From: Cyanobium sp. CZS48M
GTDB lineage: Bacteria; Cyanobacteriota; Cyanobacteriia; PCC-6307; Cyanobiaceae
NCBI GenBank assembly: GCA_030373145.1
Contig: JAUCZK010000016.1
Location: forward strand, 1 to 63,984
Length of the DNA: 63,984 bases
Reading direction: 5' to 3'
Part shown: positions 1 through 8,800 of the stretch, piece after piece
Position numbering within the stretch: position 1 is the first letter of the stretch
Layout of the letters: each line of letters opens with the position of its first letter
Notes under the pieces: model-generated
Told to the model about the DNA's origin: nothing
Databases searched by the model: none
The model's input: only the letters and a program-made list of their open reading frames with translations
Translations under genes and position numbers: made by a program

Positions 1-38
1 CTTGAGACCCGCCTATGTAGTTGCGCGAACCCGCCTAC

Positions 39-265
39 CTAATCGTCGCCGAACAGTACAGAGGCCAGCCCCTTCATCGCCACCTCCTCAGCAAGCTCCT
101 CCTCGTGCGTGAGTCGCTGAACAACGACTAGCAACGCAGGCTCGCACTTGGCAGTGCTCGCCCTGTCTGTAGGCCAATCCCGAACGGCTCCAGCGGCAGC
201 GACCATGGCGCCACAATGACCCCAGCCTCAGCGCCATCGACGATCGGGGCAATCTGATCGCCGGC
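39..265 (-). pseudogene. possible decayed coding fragment, function unknown
   Basis: Read on the minus strand, two overlapping frames each look protein-like but neither is intact. One frame (265 down to 128) reads DQIAPIVDGAEAGVIVAPW and then hits a stop. Another (227 down to 39) continues with LLVVVQRLTHEEELAEEV and a final FGDD before a stop at 39-41. A single frameshift near 150-220 would join them into one C-terminal segment, and a stop at about 266-268 closes the first frame upstream. I do not recognise the family. In GC-rich DNA open frames arise by chance, so this is only a tentative remnant. Confidence 0.25.
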
Positions 266-345
266 CTAAGCCGGGCAGATCTGTACACACAGAAGCTGAA
301 TGAATCCAGGGCTTAGCAGGATCCTGCAAATCATTCACATTGAAC

Positions 346-438
346 TAGATTAGATTAGATTAGATTAGATTAGATTAGATTAGATTAGATTAGATTAGAT
401 TAGATTAGATTAGATTAGATTAGATTAGATTAGATTAG
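346..438. repeat. TAGAT pentanucleotide tandem repeat, about 18.6 copies
   Basis: Eighteen uninterrupted copies of TAGAT run from 346 to 435, followed by a partial TAG. The array is perfect, with no substituted unit. It is strongly AT-rich against its surroundings. Its unit length is not a multiple of three, so slippage would shift any reading frame crossing it. The only frame reaching it is the weak minus-strand frame 669-430, which stops in the first repeat bases. Confidence 0.97.
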
Positions 439-816
439 CGAGCTAATTCCAGCATGTTGGCGGTGCTGGCAACCGGGATAGAATATATGCGCAGTCACTT
501 CATCGCAGAAGCCATGCGAAACGTGCTGCAACCACTTTAGCGACACAAAATGCTCCGCCCCCTTGATCAGCCCCATCCCGAGAGCTCTGCCACGGCCAAG
601 GCTGTCCCACCGGCAGATAGCGACGTGCTCGACATCGCTACCGGTGTTGCGGGAATAACCTGGCAGCACTCGCGAGGCATGGCAACCGCTTCTGCAACCC
701 AGCCTGGAACCGAATTAATACTTTGAATCAGCCCTGCCCAGACCGGAGGATCCTCCGGCTACCGAATCAAGGCCATCCACCTCACAATTCTCTTCCCCTG
801 TAGCTCAGGTCTATTC
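439..816. other. gene-poor stretch with one weak minus-strand open frame
   Basis: This stretch separates the TAGAT array from the 3' end of the sulfotransferase gene. The only frame of note is on the minus strand from 669 to a stop at 430 inside the repeat (79 residues, ending in GISSLI). It has no family signature that I recognise and no convincing ribosome binding site. It may be a gene remnant, since its composition is more even than that of a typical shadow frame. I see no RNA gene or clear terminator here. Confidence 0.35.
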
Positions 817-1788
817 TCATGGCTTAGCGAATAAGTGCGCCTTGCCAAGATATAGGCGTGCAATTTTAACGTAGTCGCGCCAATACATATTCCAAATTGC
901 ATTTCTCTGATACTCACTAAATGTACCATATCCTACTGGAACAATGCCATGAGAAGGCATATCGCCAGATGCCGTCTGCAACATAATAGCCTGCACAACC
1001 TTCGCAGAAATATCAGGGGAAAGTGATCTGCGGGCAAGTCCAACAAAATAAAGCTCCGCAGTGGAAAGAGACCTATTGGGATCGGCATCTTTGCCTTGCG
1101 AAGAGTCATGCGGAATCACTTCAAGCAGGCTGCACATATCGTCTATCGTAGAACCATTGACAAGCTCCTCTTTCTGATATGGCCTAACAATAATATTGCC
1201 AATACCAAAAACAGAGGCCCAATCATTCAATACATTCAAGTAATCGGTCCCACGCTGACCAAGCATGTACAAGGTATAGTCGAATAGCGACATGCCCCAC
1301 ACAGGAACTGCTGTAATCTTTTCAGCTTGATTAAATCCAGACTCTAGCCACTTGTCATGTCTTCTTAGATAAAAAACTATCTTTACCGAGGAAACGTTGC
1401 ACGACCAAGACCGAATTACCTCGCTTAGCTCGGTTATCTTTTGTTTTGGAATCTCAAAAAACTCCTCTGAACTTATTAAAACGCTAGTAGCACTCGATTC
1501 AATCACTTCACTATACAGTTCCTCAAATAGAACTTTCGCATTACCAGCCTTGAAGCCTGCAGGGCGAGGCTGCATGGGGGTAGATGTAGATGCATGGGCT
1601 GTGAAAGGAAAACTCAGGCAATAGTGCTTGGGCTCACCTGGCAGCAGCCCAGTCATTGGATAAAGGAGACCCTGGTCAAGGTATTGTGTCCTATAGCTGG
1701 CAAAATGACCTTGGATAGCAGTCGTTCCGGTCTTAGTATAGCCAGCATGGATATAAAGCTTGAGCGCCCTAACCTGGGTGGTCTCCAT
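817..1788 (-). CDS. sulfotransferase-like protein
   Basis: A 323-residue protein with an N-terminal P-loop-like signature of sulfotransferases, GYTKTGTT at residues 16-23, the expected site for the 5'-phosphosulfate of PAPS. The segment around residues 95-110 (VLISSEEFFE) and the following YLRRHDKWLES, resembling the 3'-phosphate-binding Arg/Ser region, agree with the family. It probably transfers sulfate to a carbohydrate or surface polymer; the acceptor cannot be read from sequence. There is no signal peptide or membrane helix, so it is likely cytoplasmic. The gene is clearly more AT-rich and has different codon use from the GC-rich genes around it, which suggests transfer. It stands alone, with the Hint-domain gene upstream on the same strand behind its own terminator. 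Confidence 0.75.
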   Translation of the reverse strand: METTQVRALKLYIHAGYTKTGTTAIQGHFASYRTQYLDQGLLYPMTGLLPGEPKHYCLSFPFTAHASTSTPMQPRPAGFKAGNAKVLFEELYSEVIESSATSVLISSEEFFEIPKQKITELSEVIRSWSCNVSSVKIVFYLRRHDKWLESGFNQAEKITAVPVWGMSLFDYTLYMLGQRGTDYLNVLNDWASVFGIGNIIVRPYQKEELVNGSTIDDMCSLLEVIPHDSSQGKDADPNRSLSTAELYFVGLARRSLSPDISAKVVQAIMLQTASGDMPSHGIVPVGYGTFSEYQRNAIWNMYWRDYVKIARLYLGKAHLFAKP

Positions 1789-2046
1789 CGCAAACTAGCC
1801 AATTTATTACAGAATTATGTTACACCAGTTTAGCCATCGACACCCTCCTCTACGGCAAGCGTCCAATGGCGATGCAGTCGCCAATTTCCTACTCCGTGCA
1901 GGAGGAAGCTTTGAAGCGCCAATAGCACCGGATGGTGCTGCGATTCCCCTCATCGGATGTGCCCAGGCGAGCATTGATCAGCGGAAATGGGTAGGTGCTG
2001 TCAGACAGTAGCCGATTTCATGCCCTTCAGCATCGAAAATCACCCT

Positions 2047-2072
2047 AAAAAAAGCTCCCCTTTCGGGGAGCT
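2047..2072 (-). terminator. intrinsic terminator of the Hint-domain gene
   Basis: On the minus strand an 8-bp perfect stem AGCTCCCC/GGGGAGCT with a GAAA tetraloop (2053-2072) is followed directly by a run of seven T (2053-2047). It lies just downstream of the stop at 2095 and should end transcription of that gene before the sulfotransferase gene. Confidence 0.93.
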
Positions 2073-2094
2073 GGGTGCATCTGCAACGAGAAGA

Positions 2095-3531
2095 CTAGGC
2101 CTGGACGAGAGCTGCTGGGCTGCTTTGCAGCTGAAGCTTCAGCGCAAGGTGAGCGGGCAGCTGGCGGGCATGACTGATGACGGGGAAGTCTAACTCTTCG
2201 AGAACACGCTCCTTGCCGTAGAGCATGACGTACTCGGGATAGTTGTCCCAAGATGTGCGAGGCACAATATCGAAGTAAGACTCTACTTCAAGATCTTCTG
2301 CATAAATGATGCAGTGAGAGTCAAGTTCGATATTATAATATGTAAAAGTTTGACTGTCTCCCAGCTGATCAGAGTTGAGCTGGATGATAGAGCTGCCGTT
2401 TACAAGAAGGTGCGCTTTAACCAAATGACCATCAATCAAGATGTGGTGATTCGGGCTCACACATAGATCTTGGCTAGGAACCTGACCACCAAAGGAACCC
2501 TTCCGGATCAGGACAGGAAGCTCATCGGAGGCTGTGAGAGCAATAAAATGCCTAGTTTTGGAGACGAAACGAACTGGGGAAATACCTTGTTTGGTTTTGA
2601 GATAATCTCCAACTTGAATCTGCTCGATAGCTTTTTGGCCGTCTTGGGTTGCAATGTTAGTTCCTTCCAGGAAACAAGCAATCGCGTCTTGATCCTCAAT
2701 GTAGAAAATATCTTTCAAGCCGGCAAGACCTTGACTCCCAAAAAAGAAGTTATTGCCAGAGGAGGTTGCAGTAGGGTCCCAATTATTTGGTGTCATTGCA
2801 TTGCCGTTATAATCCGTGGCTGAGCGTGTTTCCAATAGGCCCATGATATCCTGGTCTGTAGCAAGATAGCTTGAAGAATCTAACTTATCGTTAGTATTAA
2901 AGAGAGAACCTAGAGATTCACCATCATAGAGGGCGATGTACCAACCATCTTTAACTGTTACAGGGGAACCGGGATTAAACGGCGTGTCATTAAAGCCATC
3001 TACTTGCCCACTGGTGAAGCCTGTAGTAGTAACTGTTGCGAAAGTGCCATAATCAACATAAAATCTTGCTGTAGATATATTGTTTGTATTTTTAATCCAG
3101 ATGTTACCTACAACAATCGCCTCGCCTTGATAATCTGCAATATCAACTCCACTACCGCCGCCGATGTTTTTATCGGTTATAGTTTGTTCAGTCTTAGCCT
3201 GGTCAGGGTCTGCTTGAGTTGTGAAGAGAATGGTTCCATCAGCGTTCGGAGAACCAGTTGGGAAAGTTGGGGTGACTACGAATGAGTTAGTAGCAGGTGG
3301 TGCAGGCGGCCCTATTTTAATCCATTCGCCATTATCTGTCTTGGCTCCATCTTCGGGCATCCCCGTGAACACGCCATCATTTGGATCTGTGAGAGCGCCT
3401 GATTCAGCTCCAGTAGCAGTGAATTTAACATCAGTAACTGGTTGTGCATCATCAAAACGGAAAGCATTGTCTAGATCTGTAGACCCGGTTCCGATTTGCC
3501 ATACAAATTTGAATGTGGCGGAATCAGCCAT
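2095..3531 (-). CDS. secreted-type protein with C-terminal Hint domain
   Basis: A 478-residue protein. Residues 1-280 are a Thr/Asp/Gly-rich beta-type region with no family that I recognise. A Hint (Hedgehog/intein-type) domain begins at Cys286 in ACFLEGTNIAT and shows the central block SPNHHILIDG at residues 359-368. It resembles the Hint_2 group found at the C-terminus of many bacterial secreted proteins, where the domain can act as a self-cleaving module; activity here is inferred. There is no N-terminal signal peptide, so export would have to be by a type I or other leaderless route, and the RTX-type exporter at 19016-22021 is a candidate. The gene is AT-rich compared with its neighbours. 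It is a single-gene unit with its own promoter candidate and a strong terminator. Confidence 0.8.
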   Translation of the reverse strand: MADSATFKFVWQIGTGSTDLDNAFRFDDAQPVTDVKFTATGAESGALTDPNDGVFTGMPEDGAKTDNGEWIKIGPPAPPATNSFVVTPTFPTGSPNADGTILFTTQADPDQAKTEQTITDKNIGGGSGVDIADYQGEAIVVGNIWIKNTNNISTARFYVDYGTFATVTTTGFTSGQVDGFNDTPFNPGSPVTVKDGWYIALYDGESLGSLFNTNDKLDSSSYLATDQDIMGLLETRSATDYNGNAMTPNNWDPTATSSGNNFFFGSQGLAGLKDIFYIEDQDAIACFLEGTNIATQDGQKAIEQIQVGDYLKTKQGISPVRFVSKTRHFIALTASDELPVLIRKGSFGGQVPSQDLCVSPNHHILIDGHLVKAHLLVNGSSIIQLNSDQLGDSQTFTYYNIELDSHCIIYAEDLEVESYFDIVPRTSWDNYPEYVMLYGKERVLEELDFPVISHARQLPAHLALKLQLQSSPAALVQA

Positions 3532-3560
3532 CTTAACAAAATGTAAACTAGAACAACATT

Positions 3561-3590
3561 ACCCTATTTCATTAAGGGGCCTTTTGTCAA
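3561..3590 (-). promoter_or_regulatory. sigma-70-type promoter candidate for the Hint-domain gene
   Basis: On the minus strand a perfect TTGACA (3590-3585) is followed after 18 bases by TAGGGT (3566-3561), about 30 bases before the ATG at 3531. The -35 matches consensus fully and the -10 matches at three of six positions. The local sequence is AT-rich. Confidence 0.45.
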
Positions 3591-3731
3591 GAGGTAGTTT
3601 CCGCCTGGTTTCAGAATGTCCTGATATCCTCAAAATCTCAATTTTCAGCTGGGCCCATCCCCCTGCCATCCATCAACGTCGCTGAACTCCTCCCCTCTTG
3701 GCTTTGGCCTTAGAGCTGACTGCCCGTTACC

Positions 3732-5885
3732 GTGACAACTACCACGCCATTCTCCGTTCCGCAGCAGGTTGTGCGGCTGCAGGCACAACATCGTGAGGCC
3801 GAAGCCCTGCCCTTGCTGCAGCAGCTCCTCAGCCAGGATCCTCAGAACCACACCTTCCGCAGCTCCCAGGCTTCACTGCTGCTGCGCCTGGGCCAAACCG
3901 ATCAGGCCCTAGCGTTGCTGGCTGAGGCGGAACAAGCAAAGAGCTCCGTTGGGCTACTCATGGGTCTTGGCGCCTGCGCCAGGGCTCAGGGCGATCGGGC
4001 CGGGGCCTTCAGCCGCTACGGCCTGGTGCTTGAGCTCGATCCCAGCCACCGGGGTGCACAGGCTGCCCTGGTGCTGCTGGCCTTCCCGACGCCGGCCGAG
4101 CGGCTTGAAGAGAAGCTGCAAAAAGCCATGGCAGCCCAGGCCTTCGAGGAGGCGTTGGCTCTCTCCAGCTGTTTGCGTGCCCTAGCCAACGCCCAGCCCT
4201 GGACCGTGCTGCGCCACGCCAACCTGCTCCGCCTGTTGGGCCGTCCCCACGACGCCTTGGAGGTGCTGAAAGCGCCCGTGGCTGACCCGGCGCTCCAGGC
4301 CCATGTGCTCAAAAACCGGGGTGAGATCCTGCGGGAACTCGGCGACCTTTCCGCCAGCCTGGCGGTCCTGCAGGAGGCGGTGCGGCTCGATCCCACATGC
4401 CCCGATCATGCCATCGCCCTGGGGTTCCTGCATGCTGATCTCGGTGCTTTCGATCAGGGCCTGGAGCTGCTGCATGAGGCCGAACGGCTGATCAGTGATC
4501 CTGATGCCCCTGCCCAGCGCTGGCTGCGGCTGCTGCAGGTGTTTGTGCTGCATCGTCGCGGCGAATACGACACCGCCCTGGCAATCGCCCAGGGCCTCAC
4601 CGGTGATGCCGACCTGGGCTTCGAGGCCCGGGTACAGGTGGCCGCTCTGCAGATCCGCCTCGGTGATGCCAAAGCCGAAGCAGCCCTGGAGACCCTTTCG
4701 CCAGCCGGCCCACGGCAGGAGGGGGAGCTTCTGCGCCTGCGGCTGGAGTGGCTGTTCAGCCAGTTCCGCTTCGCCGAAGTCCTTCAGCTGCTCGAGCCGG
4801 CACTGGCCGCAGAGCCGCTGGACATCGCCCTGGCCGATCAGGCTTGCCTGCTGCAGGTGCTGCTCCTGGATCTCGACGCCGCCCGCCAGCTTTACTCTCG
4901 CCTGCGGCAGGCCAAGCAGGCCAGCGGCGATCGGACCATGCAACGCGCGTCCCGCGCCGGGCTGCATCGCGGCATCTACGAGGAGTTCAACACCAACCGG
5001 GAAGTGGCCGGCACCATCCGCCAGCTGGCCGAGCAGCCTCCGGCGCATCGGCTCGAGCCCCTGGCCCAGTTACTGGCTAAGGAATGCGAATCCAATGCCG
5101 CTGCCTTCTCCCTGCTGCTGGCCGCTCGCCAGGCCGGCCGGCTCCAGGCCTGGAGCGGCTCGGCCACAGACACCGACGTTGCGGCATCCCCGATACCCCG
5201 GCGAGTGATGCAGCTCTGGCTCGGCGACGACCTCCCCGAAAGCCTGCTCGTGACCGCCGGCAGCTGGCAGCAGGCGAACCCCGGCTATGAGCACGTGCTC
5301 TTTCGCGCCGACAGCGCTGCGGCCTTCATTGCCGAGCAGGCCCCACCCAAGGTGTGCAACGCCTATCTCAAGGCCGCCAGCCCCCTGCTGCGCTCCGATC
5401 TCTTCCGCTTGGCCTACCTCAGCTTGAACGGTGGGGTAGCTGCCAGCCTCAATGTGCGCTGCCGCCACTCCCTCGACGCCTGGCTCTCCAATGGCATCGA
5501 CGTAGTGCTCTATCAACAGAACAACGGTTTTCTGGGCACGGACTTTCTCGCCTCCACCCCCGATCAGCCCCTGCTCGAAGCCATGCTCGATCTGGCCTGC
5601 TTCCTCGTGCTCGGTGAGCAGGGCAGCAACCCCTGGTTCCTCACCGGACCCGGCATGCTCACCCTCTGCTTCGCCCGCTACTACCGGGAGGGCCTCGCGG
5701 ATCTGCAAGCCCCCCCCCCGCCCGGGATGCGCCTGCTCAGTGAAGCGCAGCTCACCCAACGAATCAGCGCCGATTTGCAGTGGCCTGTGCGGATCAGCGA
5801 GGGCCGCTGGAGTGATCCCAGTGTGCAGTTCACGGGCCGCCAGGAGCTCTTCCAGCGGCGGCGCCGAGGCCCCAGGCGCCGCTAA
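3732..5885 (+). CDS. TPR protein with degenerate C-terminal sugar transferase domain
   Basis: A 717-residue protein starting at GTG 3732. Residues 1 to about 400 are TPR-like helical repeats (for example LPLLQQLLSQDPQN near the start and LAVLQEAVRLDPTCPDHA later). From about residue 488 it resembles the Gly_transf_sug (DXD sugar-binding) family, with RSDLFRLAYLSLNGGV at about 555-570. In active members this segment is followed by a metal-binding DXD; here the text is AASLNV, so both Asp positions appear replaced. The protein may therefore be a non-catalytic partner or use a different mechanism. Its 3' end converges on that of the giant RTX gene with only 13 bases between. TPR-glycosyltransferase combinations are common in protein or surface-glycan modification; a role in modifying the neighbouring secreted proteins is inference. 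Confidence 0.72.
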   Translation: MTTTTPFSVPQQVVRLQAQHREAEALPLLQQLLSQDPQNHTFRSSQASLLLRLGQTDQALALLAEAEQAKSSVGLLMGLGACARAQGDRAGAFSRYGLVLELDPSHRGAQAALVLLAFPTPAERLEEKLQKAMAAQAFEEALALSSCLRALANAQPWTVLRHANLLRLLGRPHDALEVLKAPVADPALQAHVLKNRGEILRELGDLSASLAVLQEAVRLDPTCPDHAIALGFLHADLGAFDQGLELLHEAERLISDPDAPAQRWLRLLQVFVLHRRGEYDTALAIAQGLTGDADLGFEARVQVAALQIRLGDAKAEAALETLSPAGPRQEGELLRLRLEWLFSQFRFAEVLQLLEPALAAEPLDIALADQACLLQVLLLDLDAARQLYSRLRQAKQASGDRTMQRASRAGLHRGIYEEFNTNREVAGTIRQLAEQPPAHRLEPLAQLLAKECESNAAAFSLLLAARQAGRLQAWSGSATDTDVAASPIPRRVMQLWLGDDLPESLLVTAGSWQQANPGYEHVLFRADSAAAFIAEQAPPKVCNAYLKAASPLLRSDLFRLAYLSLNGGVAASLNVRCRHSLDAWLSNGIDVVLYQQNNGFLGTDFLASTPDQPLLEAMLDLACFLVLGEQGSNPWFLTGPGMLTLCFARYYREGLADLQAPPPPGMRLLSEAQLTQRISADLQWPVRISEGRWSDPSVQFTGRQELFQRRRRGPRRR

Positions 5886-5898
5886 GCCCCTCCCCGCC

Positions 5899-8800
5899 TC
5901 AGATGATCGCCAGAGTCGTGAGGGAACCGCTGTAGCCGGTGATCTCGATGATGGAATCGCTGGCCGATTGGAAGCCAGCGCTGGCATCGTTGAGGGCGAG
6001 ATAGGTGAGGCCGCCCACGCTGAAGGTGGCCGCCCCGTTGGCCACGAAGCTGCTGGTGGTGAGCACGGCGGCAATGGCACTCTGGCTGAGACTGGCCACC
6101 GCTCCGGCTTCCACCAGAGCTGCCGCCGAGACGGCGTTGGGCCCATCGATCACGTCGGTGCCGATAGCGAGATCACGGATCCAGTCGCGGCTGGTGGCGG
6201 GGAGCTGGGAATCGCTCAGGGCCGTGTAGCGGAACGTGTCCACGCCCGCGCTGCCGGTGAGCTGATCACTGCCGCCGCCGCCGGTCAGGGTGTCGTTGCC
6301 GCTGGTGCCGGTAAGGATGTCGTTGCCGCTGGTGCCGCTGAACTCCAGATCCAGACCGGCCGTTCTGCTGAAGGCGAGCGGTTGGCTGCCGGTCTGCACA
6401 ATCTCGATGCCACTCACCAACGGGTTCTGCACCTGGTGCAGGAAGTCGATGTTGAGCTCTCCGTCGGTCACCGTGACCGATGTGGTGACCACCCCACCCA
6501 CGAGATTCCCAAAGCGGCTCACCAGATCGATGTCGTTCAAGTTGGCTGGAACGCTGCCCTCCAGGCTCACGTCGAACAGCCGCTGTCCGGTGCCGCTGGT
6601 GCCCGACCAGCCATTGCCCATATAAAGGCGCACGTCGAAGGTGCCATTCAGCACCGGGAAGGCGTAGCGCATCGGTGTGCCACCGGAGGCGTCCCAGCGC
6701 TCGCTGTCGAAGATCACCCCAGGAGTGCCGGCCGGCACCGTTGGGCCAGGCTCCACGGCGGGGAATGCCCCGGTGCTGTTGCTGCCTGGATCAAGCAGGA
6801 ACGCTGACGGTGTGGTTGTGGTGTCCGCCAGCCAGTTCGGTCCCCCGTCGCTTGCTGCCACGGCGGACCCGCCGGCGTTGATTCGGTACAGCACCTGACT
6901 GGCCGGAGCGCCGTCATCGTTGGTGATCGTGCCGGTGACAGCGCCTGCGGTGCCGATGGCGTAGCCGCTGCCAGCAGCGAGTGTGAGGGCAACGGTTTCG
7001 TTCGGCTCGACGGTGGTATCGGCGGTGGGATCGACGATCACCGTGGCCGTGGCGGAGCCTGCCGCGAAAGCCACCGTCTTGATCGCTCCGGCGATGGGGA
7101 TGCCGGTGTAGTCGCTGCTGATGCTGGCGGTGCCGCCGACCGTGTAGTTGACACTCAGCGGCGCACTGGTGCTGCCTGTACGTGTGAAGGTATAGGTGAG
7201 ATTCGCGGTGCCATCTTCTGCCACGGAGGCAGGGGAGACCGCCAGGCTGATGGAGGGGATAGGGATGGGAGGTTGGCTGCCGGTCTGCACAATCTCGATG
7301 CCACTCACCAACGGGTTCTGCACCTGGTGCAGGAAGTCGATGTTGAGCTCTCCGTCGGTCACCGTCACCGATGTGGTGACCACTCCACCCACGAGATTCC
7401 CAAAGCGGCTCACCAGATCGATGTCGTTCAAGTTGGCTGGAACGCTGCCCTCCAGGCTCACGTCGAACAGCCGCTGTCCGGTGCCGCTGGTGCCCGACCA
7501 GCCATTGCCCATATAAAGGCGCACGTCGAAGGTGCCATTCAGCACCGGGAAGGCGTAGCGCATCGGTGTGCCACCGGAGGCGTCCCAGCGCTCGCTGTCG
7601 AAGATCACCCCAGGAGTGCCGGCCGGCACCGTGGGACCGGGCTCCACGGCGGGGAATGCCCCGGTGCTGTTGCTGCCTGGATCAAGCAGGAACGCTGACG
7701 GTGTGGTTGTGGTGTCCGCCAGCCAGTTCGGTCCCCCGTCGCTTGCTGCCACGGCGGACCCGCCGGCGTTGATTCGGTACAGCACCTGACTGGCCGGAGC
7801 GCCGTCATCGTTGGTGATCGTGCCGGTGACAGCGCCTGCGGTGCCGATGGCGTAGCCGCTGCCAGCAGCGAGTGTGAGGGCAACGGTTTCGTTCGGCTCG
7901 ACGGTGGTATCGGCGGTGGGATCGACGATCACCGTGGCCGTGGCGGAGCCTGCCGCGAAAGCCACCGTCTTGATCGCTCCGGCGCTGGGGATGCCGGTGT
8001 AGTCGCTGCCGATGCTGGCGGTGCCGCCGACCGTGTAGTTGACATTCAGCGACGCGTTGGTGCTGCCTGTGCGTGTGAAGGTATAGGTGAGATTCGCGGT
8101 GCCATCCTCTGTGACGGAGGCAGGGGAGACCGCCAGGCTGATGGAGGGGATAGGGATGGGAGGTTGGCTGCCGGTCTGCACAATCTCGATGCCACTCACC
8201 AACGGGTTCTGCACCTGGTGCAGGAAGTCGATGTTGAGCTCTCCGTCGGTCACCGTCACCGATGTGGTGACCACTCCACCCACGAGATTCCCAAAGCGGC
8301 TCACCAGATCGATGTCGTTCAAGTTGGCTGGAACGCTGCCCTCCAGGCTCACGTCGAACAGCCGCTGTCCGGTGCCGCTGGTGCCCGACCAGCCATTGCC
8401 CATATAAAGGCGCACGTCGAAGGTGCCATTCAGCACCGGGAAGGCGTAGCGCATCGGTGTGCCACCGGAGGCGTCCCAGCGCTCGCTGTCGAAGATCACC
8501 CCAGGAGTGCCGGCCGGCACCGTTGGGCCAGGCTCCACGGCGGGGAATGCCCCGGTGCTGTTGCTGCCTGGATCAAGCAGGAACGCTGACGGTGTGGTTG
8601 TGGTGTCCGCCAGCCAGTTCGGTCCCCCGTCGCTTGCTGCCACGGCGGACCCGCCGGCGTTGATTCGGTACAGCACCTGACTGGCCGGAGCGCCGTCATC
8701 GTTGGTGATCGTGCCGGTGACAGCGCCTGCGGTGCCGATGGCGTAGCCGCTGCCAGCAGCGAGTGTGAGGGCAACGGTTTCGTTCGGCTCGACGGTGGTA

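Noticed and set aside
346-438. TAGAT array as a CRISPR or a centromere-like site
   Set aside because: There are no spacers between units and no cas genes; a 5-bp perfect array is a simple tandem repeat.
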